This document shows positions 18,998-28,256 of a stretch of 64,000 nucleotides of DNA, piece after piece. Below the pieces are notes generated by a model, which was not told the origin of the DNA, did no database searches, and worked only from the letters and a program-made list of their open reading frames with translations. Position numbers and translations under genes: made by a program. The stretch comes from Qipengyuania pacifica (GTDB taxonomy: Bacteria > Pseudomonadota > Alphaproteobacteria > Sphingomonadales > Sphingomonadaceae): contig NZ_JAHWXO010000005.1 of the NCBI RefSeq assembly GCF_019857205.1, forward strand, positions 1 through 64,000, written 5' to 3'. Each line of letters starts with the position of its first letter. Within the stretch, counting starts at the first letter, position 1.

Positions 18998-19381
18998 ATG
19001 ATGGCCAACCGCCCGATCGCACCACATCTGCAAATCTGGAAATGGGGACCGCACATGGCGATCTCCATCCTCCATCGCGTAACCGGCGATGGTCTCGCCC
19101 TGGTCGGCCTGGCCGTCCTGCTCTGGTGGCTGGGCGCAATGGCAGCCGGTCCGGATGCGTACGCGACCTTCCAGACGGTCATGGGCTCGCCATTGGGTAT
19201 GGTCGTGCTGGTGGGCCTCAGCTGGGCTTTCTTTTCACACATGATGAGCGGCCTTCGCCATTTCGTCATGGACATCGGTGCCGGTTACGAACTCGACACG
19301 AACAAGACGTGGTCCATTCTCGCGCCGCTGCTCGGCATTCTTCTCACGGCGGGCTTCTGGGCCCTCATTCTGCTTCGTTAA
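18998..19381 (+). CDS. sdhC: Succinate dehydrogenase cytochrome b556 subunit
   Basis: A 127-residue membrane anchor with three hydrophobic helices. It has the SdhC marks HRVTG (residues 26-30) and SHMMSGLRHFVMD (about 80-92), in which a His ligates heme b and the Arg/His lie near the quinone. It starts the sdhC-sdhD-sdhA operon, 12 bases before sdhD. A second ATG follows directly, so the start may be one codon later. Confidence 0.95.
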   Translation: MMANRPIAPHLQIWKWGPHMAISILHRVTGDGLALVGLAVLLWWLGAMAAGPDAYATFQTVMGSPLGMVVLVGLSWAFFSHMMSGLRHFVMDIGAGYELDTNKTWSILAPLLGILLTAGFWALILLR

Positions 19382-19393
19382 AGGGTAAGACCC

Positions 19394-19780
19394 ATGGGTA
19401 ACGGAACCTCCATCGGACGCGTGCGCGGGCTGGGCTCGGCACACGAAGGCGCGCATCACTGGCTGCTGCAGCGCTTCACCGCGATCGGCAATCTGGTCCT
19501 CGCACTGTTTCTGGCGGTCAGCCTCGCGCTGCTGCCGAATTACAGCTTCGCCACCGTCACGGGCTGGGCATCGCAGACGTTGCCCGCCACGGCACTGGCG
19601 CTGCTTATAATCTCGGTCTTCTGGCACGCACGCATCGGCTTGCAGGTGCTGATCGAAGACTATGTCCACGACGCCGGAACCAAGTTCGGCGTCCTCGCCC
19701 TTCTCAACCTTGCAACCATCGGCGGCGGCGCGTTCGGCCTTGTTTCGATAGCACGCCTCGCCCTTGGAGGAGCCGCCTGA
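19394..19780 (+). CDS. sdhD: Succinate dehydrogenase hydrophobic anchor subunit
   Basis: A 128-residue protein with three membrane helices. The pattern [20 protein letters not shown], then [18 protein letters not shown], is typical of SdhD: the His and Asp of HARxGxQVxxEDYVH help bind heme and quinone. It is one base overlapped with sdhA. Together with SdhC it anchors the succinate dehydrogenase of respiratory complex II. Confidence 0.94.
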   Translation: MGNGTSIGRVRGLGSAHEGAHHWLLQRFTAIGNLVLALFLAVSLALLPNYSFATVTGWASQTLPATALALLIISVFWHARIGLQVLIEDYVHDAGTKFGVLALLNLATIGGGAFGLVSIARLALGGAA

Positions 19781-21609
19781 TGGCTTTCAATCAGACTTTC
19801 AGCATCAACGGACGCGAATATCCGATCACCGATCACACGTATGACGTGGTCGTCGTGGGCGCGGGCGGTTCGGGCTTGCGCGCTACCATGGGTGCAGCCG
19901 AAAGTGGCCTCAAGACCGCGAACATCACCAAGGTCTTCCCGACGCGTTCGCACACGGTTGCCGCGCAAGGGGGCATCGCCGCCAGCCTGGGCAACAACAC
20001 GCCCGATCACTGGCAGTGGCACATGTACGATACCGTCAAGGGTTCCGACTGGCTCGGGGATCAGGACGCGATCGAATACATGGTCCGCGAAGCACCGCAG
20101 GCGGTTTACGAGCTGGAGCACGCCGGTGTGCCCTTCAGCCGCAACGACGACGGCACGATCTACCAGCGCCCGTTCGGCGGGCACATGCAGAACATGGGCG
20201 AGGGCCCGCCGGTGCAGCGTACCTGCGCCGCGGCCGACCGTACCGGTCACGCCATGTTGCACGCGCTCTATCAACAGAGCCTGAAGTACGACGCGGATTT
20301 CTTCATCGAATATTTCGCGCTCGACCTGATCATGAAAGATGGCGTCTGCGTCGGCGTGATCGCCATGTGCCTTGATGACGGGACGATCCATCGTTTCCGT
20401 TCGAAAGCCGTGGTTTTGGCAACCGGTGGTTATGGCCGCTGCTATTTTACTGCGACCTCCGCGCACACGTGCACCGGTGACGGTGGCGGCATGGTGCTTC
20501 GCGCTGGCTTGCCCTTGCAGGATATGGAATTCGTACAATTCCATCCCACAGGCATTTACGGTGCGGGCGTACTGATCACCGAAGGCGCACGCGGGGAGGG
20601 CGGTTATCTGACCAACTCCGAAGGTGAGCGGTTCATGGAACGCTACGCCCCGAGCGCGAAGGATCTGGCCTCGCGCGACGTCGTCAGCCGTTCGATGGCG
20701 CTCGAAATGCGTGAAGGCCGCGGTGTGGGCCCGGAAAAGGACCACATTTTCCTCCATCTCGACCATATCGATCCGACCGTCTTGGCCCAACGCCTGCCTG
20801 GCATTACCGAAAGCGGAAAGATCTTCGCCGGTGTCGATCTGACCCGCGAACCGCTGCCGGTTACGCCGACCGTCCATTACAACATGGGCGGCATTCCCTG
20901 TAACTTCCACGGCGAAGTAATGGCGGGCGATACCAGCGATCCCGAGAAGATCGTCCCCGGTCTGTTTGCAGTGGGCGAAGCAGCCTGCGTGTCGGTGCAC
21001 GGCGCCAACCGGCTCGGCTCGAACTCGCTGATCGATCTCGTCGTCTTTGGGCGTGCTACTGGCCATCGCCTGAAGGAACTGATCAAGCCGGGTACCAGCC
21101 ACGACGAACTGCCGAACGACAGTGCCGATCTCGCCCTGACTCGTCTCGACCATTTCCGTTATGCCGATGGCAGCACCCCGACCGCCAAGCTGCGTTCGGA
21201 TATGCAGAAGTCGATGACTCGCCACGCGGCCGTTTTCCGCGACAGCAAGCTCCTGGCTGAAGGCGTCGAGGAACTGACGGCGATCAACAAGCGGATGGAA
21301 GACGTGAAGGTCTTCGACCGCTCGCTGATCTGGAACAGCGATCTGATCGAAACGCTCGAACTCGACAATCTCATGGCACAGGCGAACGTGACCATGGCGA
21401 GTGCGGAGAACCGCAAGGAAAGCCGCGGCGCGCACGCTCACGAAGACTACCCCGATCGCAACGATGCCGAATGGATGAAGCACACCATTGCCTGGTTCGA
21501 CGGCTGGGGCGGCAACGGCGGCGGCGTGAAGATCGACTACCGTCCGGTCCACGAATACACGCTGACCGATGACGTGAAATATATCGAACCGAAAAAGCGG
21601 GTTTATTGA
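19780..21609 (+). CDS. sdhA: Succinate dehydrogenase flavoprotein subunit
   Basis: A 609-residue flavoprotein that oxidises succinate to fumarate. FAD-binding [14 protein letters not shown] starts near residue 24. The covalent flavin His is H58 in [22 protein letters not shown] and the C-terminal [14 protein letters not shown]-like segment are as expected. The length is standard. The iron-sulfur subunit gene sdhB, which usually follows, is absent: the next gene, overlapping by one base, is an M20 peptidase. sdhB must lie elsewhere in the genome. Confidence 0.97.
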   Translation: MAFNQTFSINGREYPITDHTYDVVVVGAGGSGLRATMGAAESGLKTANITKVFPTRSHTVAAQGGIAASLGNNTPDHWQWHMYDTVKGSDWLGDQDAIEYMVREAPQAVYELEHAGVPFSRNDDGTIYQRPFGGHMQNMGEGPPVQRTCAAADRTGHAMLHALYQQSLKYDADFFIEYFALDLIMKDGVCVGVIAMCLDDGTIHRFRSKAVVLATGGYGRCYFTATSAHTCTGDGGGMVLRAGLPLQDMEFVQFHPTGIYGAGVLITEGARGEGGYLTNSEGERFMERYAPSAKDLASRDVVSRSMALEMREGRGVGPEKDHIFLHLDHIDPTVLAQRLPGITESGKIFAGVDLTREPLPVTPTVHYNMGGIPCNFHGEVMAGDTSDPEKIVPGLFAVGEAACVSVHGANRLGSNSLIDLVVFGRATGHRLKELIKPGTSHDELPNDSADLALTRLDHFRYADGSTPTAKLRSDMQKSMTRHAAVFRDSKLLAEGVEELTAINKRMEDVKVFDRSLIWNSDLIETLELDNLMAQANVTMASAENRKESRGAHAHEDYPDRNDAEWMKHTIAWFDGWGGNGGGVKIDYRPVHEYTLTDDVKYIEPKKRVY

Positions 21610-22922
21610 TGCGAGCGAGGGTGGTGGCATTCGCCGCGGGTGTCGCGGCGTTCGCCGCCGCCCCCGCTGCCGCGCAACTCCAGCCCGCAGAGCAAGCTAT
21701 CGTTGCAACCGTCGAGGACGGGTTCGAAAGCGATGTGGCGCTGCTCGAAGAGATAACCTTGATCAATTCGGGGTCGCATAATCATGCGGGGGTGAAGGCT
21801 GTTGCCGATGCGCTCATCCCGGAATTCGAAGCGCTTGGCTTCACGACCGAATGGATCGACCAATCGGGCAATGGGCGAGCGGGGCATCTGTTTGCGCGCC
21901 ATGATGGTGTGGCTGGCACCACCAAGATGCTGCTTATCGGGCATCTGGATACCGTGTTCGAGCCCGATTCTCCGTTCACCGGCTTCGTTCGCGAGGGTGA
22001 CACTGCGGTCGGCCCCGGCATTCTGGACGACAAGGGCGGGATCGTCGTAATCATTGCCGCTCTCCGCGCTATGAAACAGGCCGGCACGCTCGACGATGCC
22101 AATATCGTCGTCGCGCTGACAGGGGACGAGGAAGATGCTGGTGAACCGCTCGAAGCGGCGCGCAAGGATCTGGTCGAAGCGGGAAAATGGTCTGATGTAG
22201 CGCTCGGCTTCGAAGGTTTGTCGATCCGCGACGGCAAGGACATGGGCGTCATTGCACGGCGATCATCCGGAGGCTGGACGCTGACCACCAGCGCGAGAAG
22301 CGGCCACAGTTCGGGGATTTTCTCGGAGTACGCAGGCTATGGCGCGATTTATGAAATGGCCCGTATTCTCGATACGTTTCGCAGGGAGCTGGCCGAGGAA
22401 GATCTGACCTACAATGTAGGCTTTATGGCCGGCGGGACACCGGCGCATTTATCCAAAGACGGCCTCTCTGCCACCACTAGCGGCAAGACGAACATCATTC
22501 CCTCTACCGCGGTAGCCCGCGGCGATCTGCGCGCTTTGACGCAGGAACAGAACGAGCGTGTAGCCGAGAGAATGCGGGCTATCGTTGCCGACCACCTCCC
22601 CGGAACCGAGGCGCAGATTGCCATCGAGTTTCGCTATCCCCCGATGGCACCGACCGATGGTAACCGTGCGTTGCTGGACAAGCTCAATCTGATCAACGCG
22701 GACTTGGGTCGCGAAGCGATGCAACCTTATCCTCCTTCGCTTCGCGGGGCGGCCGATATCAGCTTCGTTGCACCCTACACCGATGGGCTCGCGGGAATGG
22801 GACCGGCCGGCACCGGAAGCCACGCGGAAGGTGAGACGATCGAACTGCGCTCCATCATTCGGCAGGCACAGCGCACAGCCATTCTGATGAGCCGACTGTC
22901 TCAGGAACGTCCCGACGATTAG
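21609..22922 (+). CDS. Secreted M20-family zinc metallopeptidase
   Basis: A 437-residue protein with a signal peptide ending in PAAAQ (about residues 1-23). It shows the M20/glutamate-carboxypeptidase metal set: H112-x-D114 in IGHLDTVF, bridging D140 in GPGILDDKGG, E174/E175 in TGDEED and a C-terminal His in GTGSHAEGE. Between these is the dimerisation insert typical of M20. It is probably periplasmic and hydrolyses a peptide or N-acyl amino acid. Its ATG shares one base with the sdhA stop, so it is probably co-transcribed with sdhCDA, an unusual position. Confidence 0.88.
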   Translation: MRARVVAFAAGVAAFAAAPAAAQLQPAEQAIVATVEDGFESDVALLEEITLINSGSHNHAGVKAVADALIPEFEALGFTTEWIDQSGNGRAGHLFARHDGVAGTTKMLLIGHLDTVFEPDSPFTGFVREGDTAVGPGILDDKGGIVVIIAALRAMKQAGTLDDANIVVALTGDEEDAGEPLEAARKDLVEAGKWSDVALGFEGLSIRDGKDMGVIARRSSGGWTLTTSARSGHSSGIFSEYAGYGAIYEMARILDTFRRELAEEDLTYNVGFMAGGTPAHLSKDGLSATTSGKTNIIPSTAVARGDLRALTQEQNERVAERMRAIVADHLPGTEAQIAIEFRYPPMAPTDGNRALLDKLNLINADLGREAMQPYPPSLRGAADISFVAPYTDGLAGMGPAGTGSHAEGETIELRSIIRQAQRTAILMSRLSQERPDD

Positions 22923-22930
22923 GCGTGGCA

Positions 22931-23794
22931 ATGCGGTTTCTCGCCACTATCGTTTCTGCGACGCTGCTGACGGCCTGCGCAACGATCGCAGCTGCGCCGA
23001 CCGCGCGGCTTGCGGCGGATCCTTTCTACCGCAAGCACGTGGACGCGGCGGGCATACCTATCCTCTCCTCCGCCCGCGTCCCGGACGCGGCACTTTTCGC
23101 GGCACGCGACATGGTCCGCGGCATGCTCGCTCACCGGCCCGATCTCGCGGCATGGCTCGTTTCCAACGATTATCGCATCGCGCTCATTTCCCGCGACGAA
23201 GCGCTGCTTGATTTGCCGGAAAATGCGAACTGGACCAAGCCGGCCCGTGACGATCCGCGCCTGACCCGATGCGAACTGAAGCATTACGACGAACGGATCG
23301 GCTCGAAGACCGACCGGGAATATTGGGACGAACGGGCGCGGGGAATCGGGGGTGAACGCATGGTCGGGTCCGAAGAGGACGTTTTGGGCCTGCCGATAAG
23401 CCGGTATTGGGGCGAGACGATCTTCGTTCACGAATTTGCCCACAATGTGCTGTTCGCGATCGAGGGTGCAGATCCGGTCCTTTATGAAAGGGTCACGGCA
23501 GCCTACGCAAATGCCTTGGCAAACGACCTGTGGTTTGAGGAATACAACACCACGACGATACAGGAATATTGGGCGGAAGGAACGCAGTTCTGGTTCAATT
23601 CGAACCGTCTCCAGGCCTTCGATGGACGCCGGATACTGAACGCTCGCGATCTGGCCGATTACGATCCGCAGCTCTATGCGGTCCTGGCCGAAGCTTACGG
23701 CGACAGCCACGAACTTGAGTCGGACCCATTCTACATGCATCCCGCCCGAGTCCCTCCGGGGCCGCCTCCGCTAAACACCGCTGAGGTGTGCTAG
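22931..23794 (+). CDS. Putative HExxH zinc protease, lipoprotein
   Basis: A 287-residue lipoprotein with lipobox LTAC (Cys 16). The motif VHEFAHNVLF gives H167-E-x-x-H171, and the downstream helix QEYWAEGTQFWF offers E212 or E216 as the third zinc ligand, the gluzincin arrangement. I know an EYWAEG-containing group of putative metallopeptidases without an assigned substrate. It follows the M20 gene by eight bases, so both may act on periplasmic peptides. Its end overlaps the convergent cyclophilin gene by four bases. Confidence 0.7.
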   Translation: MRFLATIVSATLLTACATIAAAPTARLAADPFYRKHVDAAGIPILSSARVPDAALFAARDMVRGMLAHRPDLAAWLVSNDYRIALISRDEALLDLPENANWTKPARDDPRLTRCELKHYDERIGSKTDREYWDERARGIGGERMVGSEEDVLGLPISRYWGETIFVHEFAHNVLFAIEGADPVLYERVTAAYANALANDLWFEEYNTTTIQEYWAEGTQFWFNSNRLQAFDGRRILNARDLADYDPQLYAVLAEAYGDSHELESDPFYMHPARVPPGPPPLNTAEVC

Positions 23795-24438
23795 TCGGGC
23801 TGGGTGGCTTCTACGCGGCGCATATCCACGATTTCGACAGGCTCTGCCAACAATTGCCCCTTCATCCAGCCCTCTCCCTTTTCTGGGTCGGGCGGCAACG
23901 CATGGATCGCCTGCACGACATCCATACCGTCCACGACATAACCGAAGACGGCGAAGCCCAGCTGAAGATTGGGATCGGATGAGGTGGGATCGGCATCGAG
24001 ACCCGTCTGGTCCTTTATCATGATCGAGAAGTCGCCCGTGGCCGTCCCGGGATCGTAGCGCGCCATCGATAGTGCGCCATTCGTGTGGCTCAGTCCCGTC
24101 TGGCTGGTCGGCTCATGTGCGATCGGATCGAGGACGCGATCAGGGTTCATCTGCGTGCCTCCCTGCAACAAGCCGTTGGGAGGTTCACCCCAATCGAGGT
24201 GCATTGCGCGGTAGAAATGCGTGCCGTCGAACCGATCCTCGTCGACATAGCGGAGAAAGTTTGCCGCGGTGACCGGCGCTCGCTCGGTCTCGATCGATAC
24301 CGTAATATCGCCCATCGTGGTCTCGATCAGGACGAGTTGCGTGGCATACTCACGGCTTTGTACCTCCGGCTCGCTTTGGGCGAAAACCGGAGACGTAACC
24401 AGTAGAGCGGCGGCGGCGAGGGCGAATCGACGGATCAT
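23791..24438 (-). CDS. Secreted cyclophilin-type peptidyl-prolyl isomerase
   Basis: A 215-residue protein with a signal peptide ending in SPVFAQ (about residue 21). The cyclophilin fold is seen in ETTMGDITVSIETERAPVTA, NFLRYVDEDRFDGTHFYRAM, LSHTNGALSMARY, TGDFSIMI and FAVFGYVVDGMDVV. Such enzymes speed proline isomerisation during folding of periplasmic proteins. It lies 25 bases downstream of the ClpP-like gene on the same strand. Confidence 0.9.
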   Translation of the reverse strand: MIRRFALAAAALLVTSPVFAQSEPEVQSREYATQLVLIETTMGDITVSIETERAPVTAANFLRYVDEDRFDGTHFYRAMHLDWGEPPNGLLQGGTQMNPDRVLDPIAHEPTSQTGLSHTNGALSMARYDPGTATGDFSIMIKDQTGLDADPTSSDPNLQLGFAVFGYVVDGMDVVQAIHALPPDPEKGEGWMKGQLLAEPVEIVDMRRVEATQPD

Positions 24439-24463
24439 GCCGTCAGCATGACATGGTGGCCTG

Positions 24464-25024
24464 TCAGATCACACCCGCAATAAGGCCGCGCTCCGCGGCT
24501 TCCTTGCATCCAATGTACCAATTGTCCGGCGCCTTGTCGCGGACCTCCTCGAACTCGACGTCGGCCCCGTCCACGATCGCCCGGAAACCCTGTTCTTCGA
24601 TGGCGATCGAATGTTCGATTTCGTTCAACGCTGCTTTGAGCTGAGCAATGCAGCTTTTCAGCGGCCCGTTTAACTGGATCGTCTTCGCAATCTGGCGCTC
24701 GTGCAGAAGGAGCGAGGAATCTTCGGTCATGTAGCGGCATTCTACGGGAAATCCGGCCATGAATGTCGCGCCCGCCGAGTAGACAGCGGATTTTCCGAGG
24801 AAATAGATCGTCCGACCGGCATTGCGGAGGAGGCGAACGTCGTCGGCCATCGTTCTCGCGATTTCCGGATTTCCGCCCAAGGTGGTGAGCGCAATCACGA
24901 GCAGGCCTTCCTTCGGTGCTGCGCTCAGCTGATCGCGGAATTCGGCATACATGGCCTCGTCGACACTCCCGACGAGGCGGAGTTGCGGCGCGGCAAGAAT
25001 GGCATTTCGATCGTCGTCGTTCAT
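24464..25024 (-). CDS. ClpP/crotonase-fold protein, putative serine peptidase
   Basis: A 186-residue protein without a signal peptide. The segment LLVIALTTLGGNPEIARTMA, then YFLGKSAVYSAGATFMAGF, resembles the oxyanion loop and nucleophile region of ClpP. S83 in YSAGA is the candidate nucleophile and H108 in LLLHERQ the candidate base. ClpP usually has MASMG-type and HQP-type words, so this is a distant member. No ClpX or ClpA partner is nearby. It reads divergently from blaI across 149 bases. Confidence 0.7.
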   Translation of the reverse strand: MNDDDRNAILAAPQLRLVGSVDEAMYAEFRDQLSAAPKEGLLVIALTTLGGNPEIARTMADDVRLLRNAGRTIYFLGKSAVYSAGATFMAGFPVECRYMTEDSSLLLHERQIAKTIQLNGPLKSCIAQLKAALNEIEHSIAIEEQGFRAIVDGADVEFEEVRDKAPDNWYIGCKEAAERGLIAGVI

Positions 25025-25112
25025 CGGGTCCGGTTTCCTATTGGTCGAGTATTCTCCCCAGCGCACCGCGGGGGAGGTGGTTCCAGACCGATGATCACAC
25101 GGAATCGAGTGT

Positions 25113-25124
25113 TTACATGCGTAA
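25113..25124. promoter_or_regulatory. TTAC-N4-GTAA dyad, candidate BlaI operator
   Basis: A short inverted repeat, TTAC and GTAA around four bases, lies 49 bases upstream of blaI. BlaI/MecI operators are commonly dyads built on TACA/TGTA-like half-sites, and this one is of similar shape. It could serve both blaI and the divergent ClpP-like gene. Confidence 0.35.
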
Positions 25125-25125
25125 T

Positions 25126-25145
25126 CGAAGTCGATATAAACTTCG
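25126..25145. promoter_or_regulatory. CGAAGT/ACTTCG inverted repeat upstream of blaI
   Basis: A perfect 6-bp inverted repeat with an 8-base AT-rich spacer (GATATAA inside), directly next to the TTAC dyad and 28 bases before the blaI start. The spacer could hold the -10 element. It is a plausible autoregulatory operator, but no binding data exist. Confidence 0.35.
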
Positions 25146-25173
25146 CTAGCAATCGAACCAATGGGAGCAGGCA

Positions 25174-25560
25174 ATGTCCAGGCGCAAGGATACCGGTGAG
25201 CGGATCAGCGATGCCGAGCACGCCATTATGGAAGTGTTGTGGGACAAGAACCCCGTGTCCGCGACCGACGTCTGCGACGCCATTTGTGACGAACGCGACT
25301 GGTCCATCGCTACGGTAAAGACCTTGCTTAGTCGCCTGGTTCAGAAAGAGGCTGTCGGCACCGAACCCGACGGACGCAAATTTCTATATCGCCCGCTGAT
25401 CGAACGCTCCGATTATGTCGGAGGCGAAAGCCGTCGCCTTGTCGATCGACTATTTGGTGGCCGTGCAGCTCCATTGTTTGCGCAGCTTGCGGAAAGCGAA
25501 GCGCTGACCGATGACGATCTTGCCGAAATCGAGGCGCTCTTGAGGGAGATGCGCAAATGA
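25174..25560 (+). CDS. blaI: BlaI/MecI-family transcriptional repressor
   Basis: A 128-residue winged-helix repressor. It opens ERISDAEHAIMEVLWDKNPV and has the recognition region WSIATVKTLLSRLVQKEAV, followed by a short C-terminal dimerisation domain, all as in BlaI. Its stop overlaps the start of the M56 gene by four bases (ATGA), the standard BlaI-BlaR1 arrangement. In other bacteria the sensor triggers cleavage of BlaI to relieve repression. No lactamase gene is adjacent, so its regulon is unclear; copper-responsive CopY-type use seems less likely without metal-binding cysteines near the end. Confidence 0.9.
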   Translation: MSRRKDTGERISDAEHAIMEVLWDKNPVSATDVCDAICDERDWSIATVKTLLSRLVQKEAVGTEPDGRKFLYRPLIERSDYVGGESRRLVDRLFGGRAAPLFAQLAESEALTDDDLAEIEALLREMRK

Positions 25561-27248
25561 CCGAACTTGTTCGCGATTATTGGGAACTGTTCCTTTTCGA
25601 CACGCTGTTATGGACCGGTGGTCTCATCGCGCTGGCGCTACTTTTGCGCCGCCCCGTGGCAAAGCACCTTGGTGCGGGCGCGGCCTACGCCCTTTGGTTT
25701 CTGCCACTCGCGCGTCTGCTATTCCCTCCCGTGACCCTTCCGGCATGGATGCGGCCTGCCTCGTCCGAGAGCGGGGCACTGATAGAGCCTGTCCGGTCGG
25801 GGCTGGTTTCTGCACCCGGTGTGGACGTCGGCTTTTCCTACACCGAATTCGTCGCGCCGGCGATGCCGATGCCGGCGAGCTCTCCCATCGATTTCGTGGT
25901 TCCGTTGGTGATAGTTTGGCTGGTCGGCGCGGCGATCTTCATGGGCCGTCGCTTCTGGCTCTATGGCGAATTGCGCAGGGAACTGCTCGTGGATGCGCGG
26001 CCGGTGGGCGAGGTGGGCAATATCCGCCTCATCGAAACGCCTGCGATTTCAGGTCCCATGGCTTTCGGCGTGTTAGACAAGGTCGTTGCGCTTCCCGATG
26101 GCTTCATGGTCAGCCGCGAACGGCAGGTCCGCGATCTCGCTATCGCGCATGAAGTGGCCCACCATCGCGGACACGACATACTTGCAAACATGTTGATCCA
26201 GCCGCTGTTTGCGTTGCACTGGTTCAATCCGCTCGGCTGGATGGGCTGGACGGCCATGCGCCGGGACCAGGAAGCATTCTGCGACGCCCGTGTAGTCGCC
26301 AGCCGCAGCCGTGACGAACGGGCGGCCTATGCGGCGGTTATCGCCGACTATGCCCGCCGCTCCGGGCCTGCCCCGCGACCCGCTCTGGCTGCGCCGATGG
26401 CCTGTCCGGTGCTCGGCGACAAATCGATCATTCATCGCCTGCGTAGTCTGCCGATGACGGACCATTCGCGCCGGCGCCGCCTGGTGGCACGCGGCACGGT
26501 CGCGGCTGCTCTGGTCGCTTTGCCGATGACTGCCAGCGTCTACTATTCCGAAGCAATTGCTGCGCCCTCCACCAAATCGCAGATTCCCGCTTCTCCGCTT
26601 TCGCCAGCTGCACCTTCGGCGCCTCTATCGCCCCAGGAAGTTGCGGCAGTCGAACCTGGCGATCGCACGGTCCGCATTGAGCGCGTGGATGACAACGGCA
26701 ATGTGACCGAGCGGCGGACTGTGCGTTACGGCGATAGTGAATGGTCGGAAATGACCGCAGGCGACGAAGCGGATCACCAGGCAGCCATGGCAGAACACGA
26801 AGCGCGAATGGCCGAACTGGAAGCAGACCGTGCAGAGCGGAACAGCGATCTGCAGGAGCGCCTGAGCGAGCAGCGCGAACTTCGGATAGAAGCCGCAGAG
26901 CTGGCTCGCGAGCGGGCAGCAGAAGCGCGCGCCAATTCCGAAATGCGGGTCGCAATGGCATCGGCCACCGCGGCAGGCGTGCAGGCTCGCGCAGTAGCTG
27001 CGCGTGCCCGTGCTTCGGCGCCGCGCGTCGTGAACCAGTGCCGCGGTTACGATGCGCCGGTTACATCGGTCACCGACGCTCAGGGCCGCACCACCATGTA
27101 TGTTTGCGAAGAATATGGCGATCGCATTGCACTCAAGGCGCTGAAGGCTGCGCGGCAGGCACTCGCCCTCGAGCGCAACCTTTCCGATCGTCAGCGCGCA
27201 GAAGCGCTGCGTGAACTCGACGCCGAAATCTCCGGACTTTCGCGCTAG
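25557..27248 (+). CDS. BlaR1-like M56-family metallopeptidase sensor
   Basis: A 563-residue protein. The N-terminal half has several membrane helices (LLWTGGLIALALLL, YALWFLPLARLLF, FVVPLVIVWLVGAAIFM) and the M56 zinc site HEVAHHRGHD (near residue 198), followed by ALHWFNPLGW and a second-ligand EAFCDA. After another membrane segment near residue 320, the periplasmic part is not a penicillin-binding domain. It is a long Glu/Ala/Arg coiled coil (about residues 400-490) and a small Cys-containing end. The input signal is therefore probably not a beta-lactam bound by an acylated serine. Confidence 0.88.
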   Translation: MTELVRDYWELFLFDTLLWTGGLIALALLLRRPVAKHLGAGAAYALWFLPLARLLFPPVTLPAWMRPASSESGALIEPVRSGLVSAPGVDVGFSYTEFVAPAMPMPASSPIDFVVPLVIVWLVGAAIFMGRRFWLYGELRRELLVDARPVGEVGNIRLIETPAISGPMAFGVLDKVVALPDGFMVSRERQVRDLAIAHEVAHHRGHDILANMLIQPLFALHWFNPLGWMGWTAMRRDQEAFCDARVVASRSRDERAAYAAVIADYARRSGPAPRPALAAPMACPVLGDKSIIHRLRSLPMTDHSRRRRLVARGTVAAALVALPMTASVYYSEAIAAPSTKSQIPASPLSPAAPSAPLSPQEVAAVEPGDRTVRIERVDDNGNVTERRTVRYGDSEWSEMTAGDEADHQAAMAEHEARMAELEADRAERNSDLQERLSEQRELRIEAAELARERAAEARANSEMRVAMASATAAGVQARAVAARARASAPRVVNQCRGYDAPVTSVTDAQGRTTMYVCEEYGDRIALKALKAARQALALERNLSDRQRAEALRELDAEISGLSR

Positions 27249-27268
27249 GTCCCCCACAGGCGCGTAGA

Positions 27269-27298
27269 CGAAGGGCGCGGTCATTGTGCCGCGCCCTT
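27269..27298 (+). terminator. Rho-independent terminator after the M56 sensor gene
   Basis: A perfect GC-rich stem, AAGGGCGCGG against CCGCGCCCTT with an 8-base loop, ends in TTTT and lies 20 bases past the stop. It also faces the convergent ypfJ gene and may stop both. Confidence 0.8.
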
Positions 27299-27317
27299 TT
27301 CGGTTTTCGAAGTACGG

Positions 27318-28169
27318 TCAGCCTACGTTCGTGATGCGATCGCAGGCCCGGTCATCACCTTGCAGACCCATGCGCAGCGCGTCGCTGCGCTGCTTGCTGG
27401 TACCATGGGTGAAATTTTCAGACGAGACCCGTCCGCCCGTTAGCCGATCGTCGCCGATGGCGGCCGCAGCGTTCATGCCTTCTTCGATATCGCCCGGTTC
27501 GATCAGATTGCGGTTCTTCCCGGCCCATACACCCGCGTAACAATCTGCCTGCAATTCCATCAGCACCTGAAGCTGGTTCGCCCGGCGCGGGTTCCGCTGC
27601 TGAAGGCTGCGCATTTGGTCGGAAATGCCCGTTATCGTCTGGATATGATGGCCGTATTCGTGGGCGAGAACGTAATAACGGGCAAAATCCCCGCCAGCGC
27701 CCAACTGCCTTTCCAGCGTGTCGTAGAAACTCGTATCGATATAGATTGTCTGGTCTGCCGGGCAATAGAACGGGCCGACTGCCGAAGATGCATTTCCGCA
27801 CCCTTTCGTACGGACGCCGCCGCCGCCGAACAGGTCGAGCGTAGGCTCTTGGAAATCGTATCCCTGATCACGGAAGGTCTGGGACCACGTTGTGTTGAGC
27901 GATGTCAGGGCATTACACGCTTCGGTCGCATACTCGCTGCTGGTGCAGACTTCCTGCTCATTGGTATTGGCCGGCCCAGCCTGCTGCTGACCTTGCTGCA
28001 CGCTCTCGACCATTCCCGCAGTCTGCATCGGATCCAGGCCGAAAACGAAATAGCCCAGCGCCGCGATGATGATCGTGCCGCAACCGATACCGCCCGCCTT
28101 GCCGCCGGGCATGCCTCCGCCGCTCGATCGGACATTGATATTACCGGTATCGAAAGGATTTAGCCGCAT
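27318..28169 (-). CDS. ypfJ: YpfJ-type neutral zinc metallopeptidase
   Basis: A 283-residue protein opening MRLNPFDTGNINVRSSGGGM, the conserved start of this family. A membrane helix follows (IGCGTIIIAALGYFVFGL), then a periplasmic zinc-peptidase domain with LAHEYGHHIQ as the HExxH motif. NRNLIEPGDIEEGMNAAAAI and THGTSKQRSDALRMG are further family words. The substrate is unknown. I used the Met at 28169 because conservation begins there. Confidence 0.9.
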   Translation of the reverse strand: MRLNPFDTGNINVRSSGGGMPGGKAGGIGCGTIIIAALGYFVFGLDPMQTAGMVESVQQGQQQAGPANTNEQEVCTSSEYATEACNALTSLNTTWSQTFRDQGYDFQEPTLDLFGGGGVRTKGCGNASSAVGPFYCPADQTIYIDTSFYDTLERQLGAGGDFARYYVLAHEYGHHIQTITGISDQMRSLQQRNPRRANQLQVLMELQADCYAGVWAGKNRNLIEPGDIEEGMNAAAAIGDDRLTGGRVSSENFTHGTSKQRSDALRMGLQGDDRACDRITNVG

Positions 28170-28256
28170 CCGTTCCCCCTGTGCTGTCGGCTTTACAGCG
28201 CTCACTATGTGCGCGATGGCCTGAATCGATATTCCCTATAACGGCCGGAGGTTCAA

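Noticed and set aside
19660-21630. A 656-codon frame antisense to sdhA
   Set aside because: Same explanation: an antisense shadow of a highly conserved gene with strong third-position GC.
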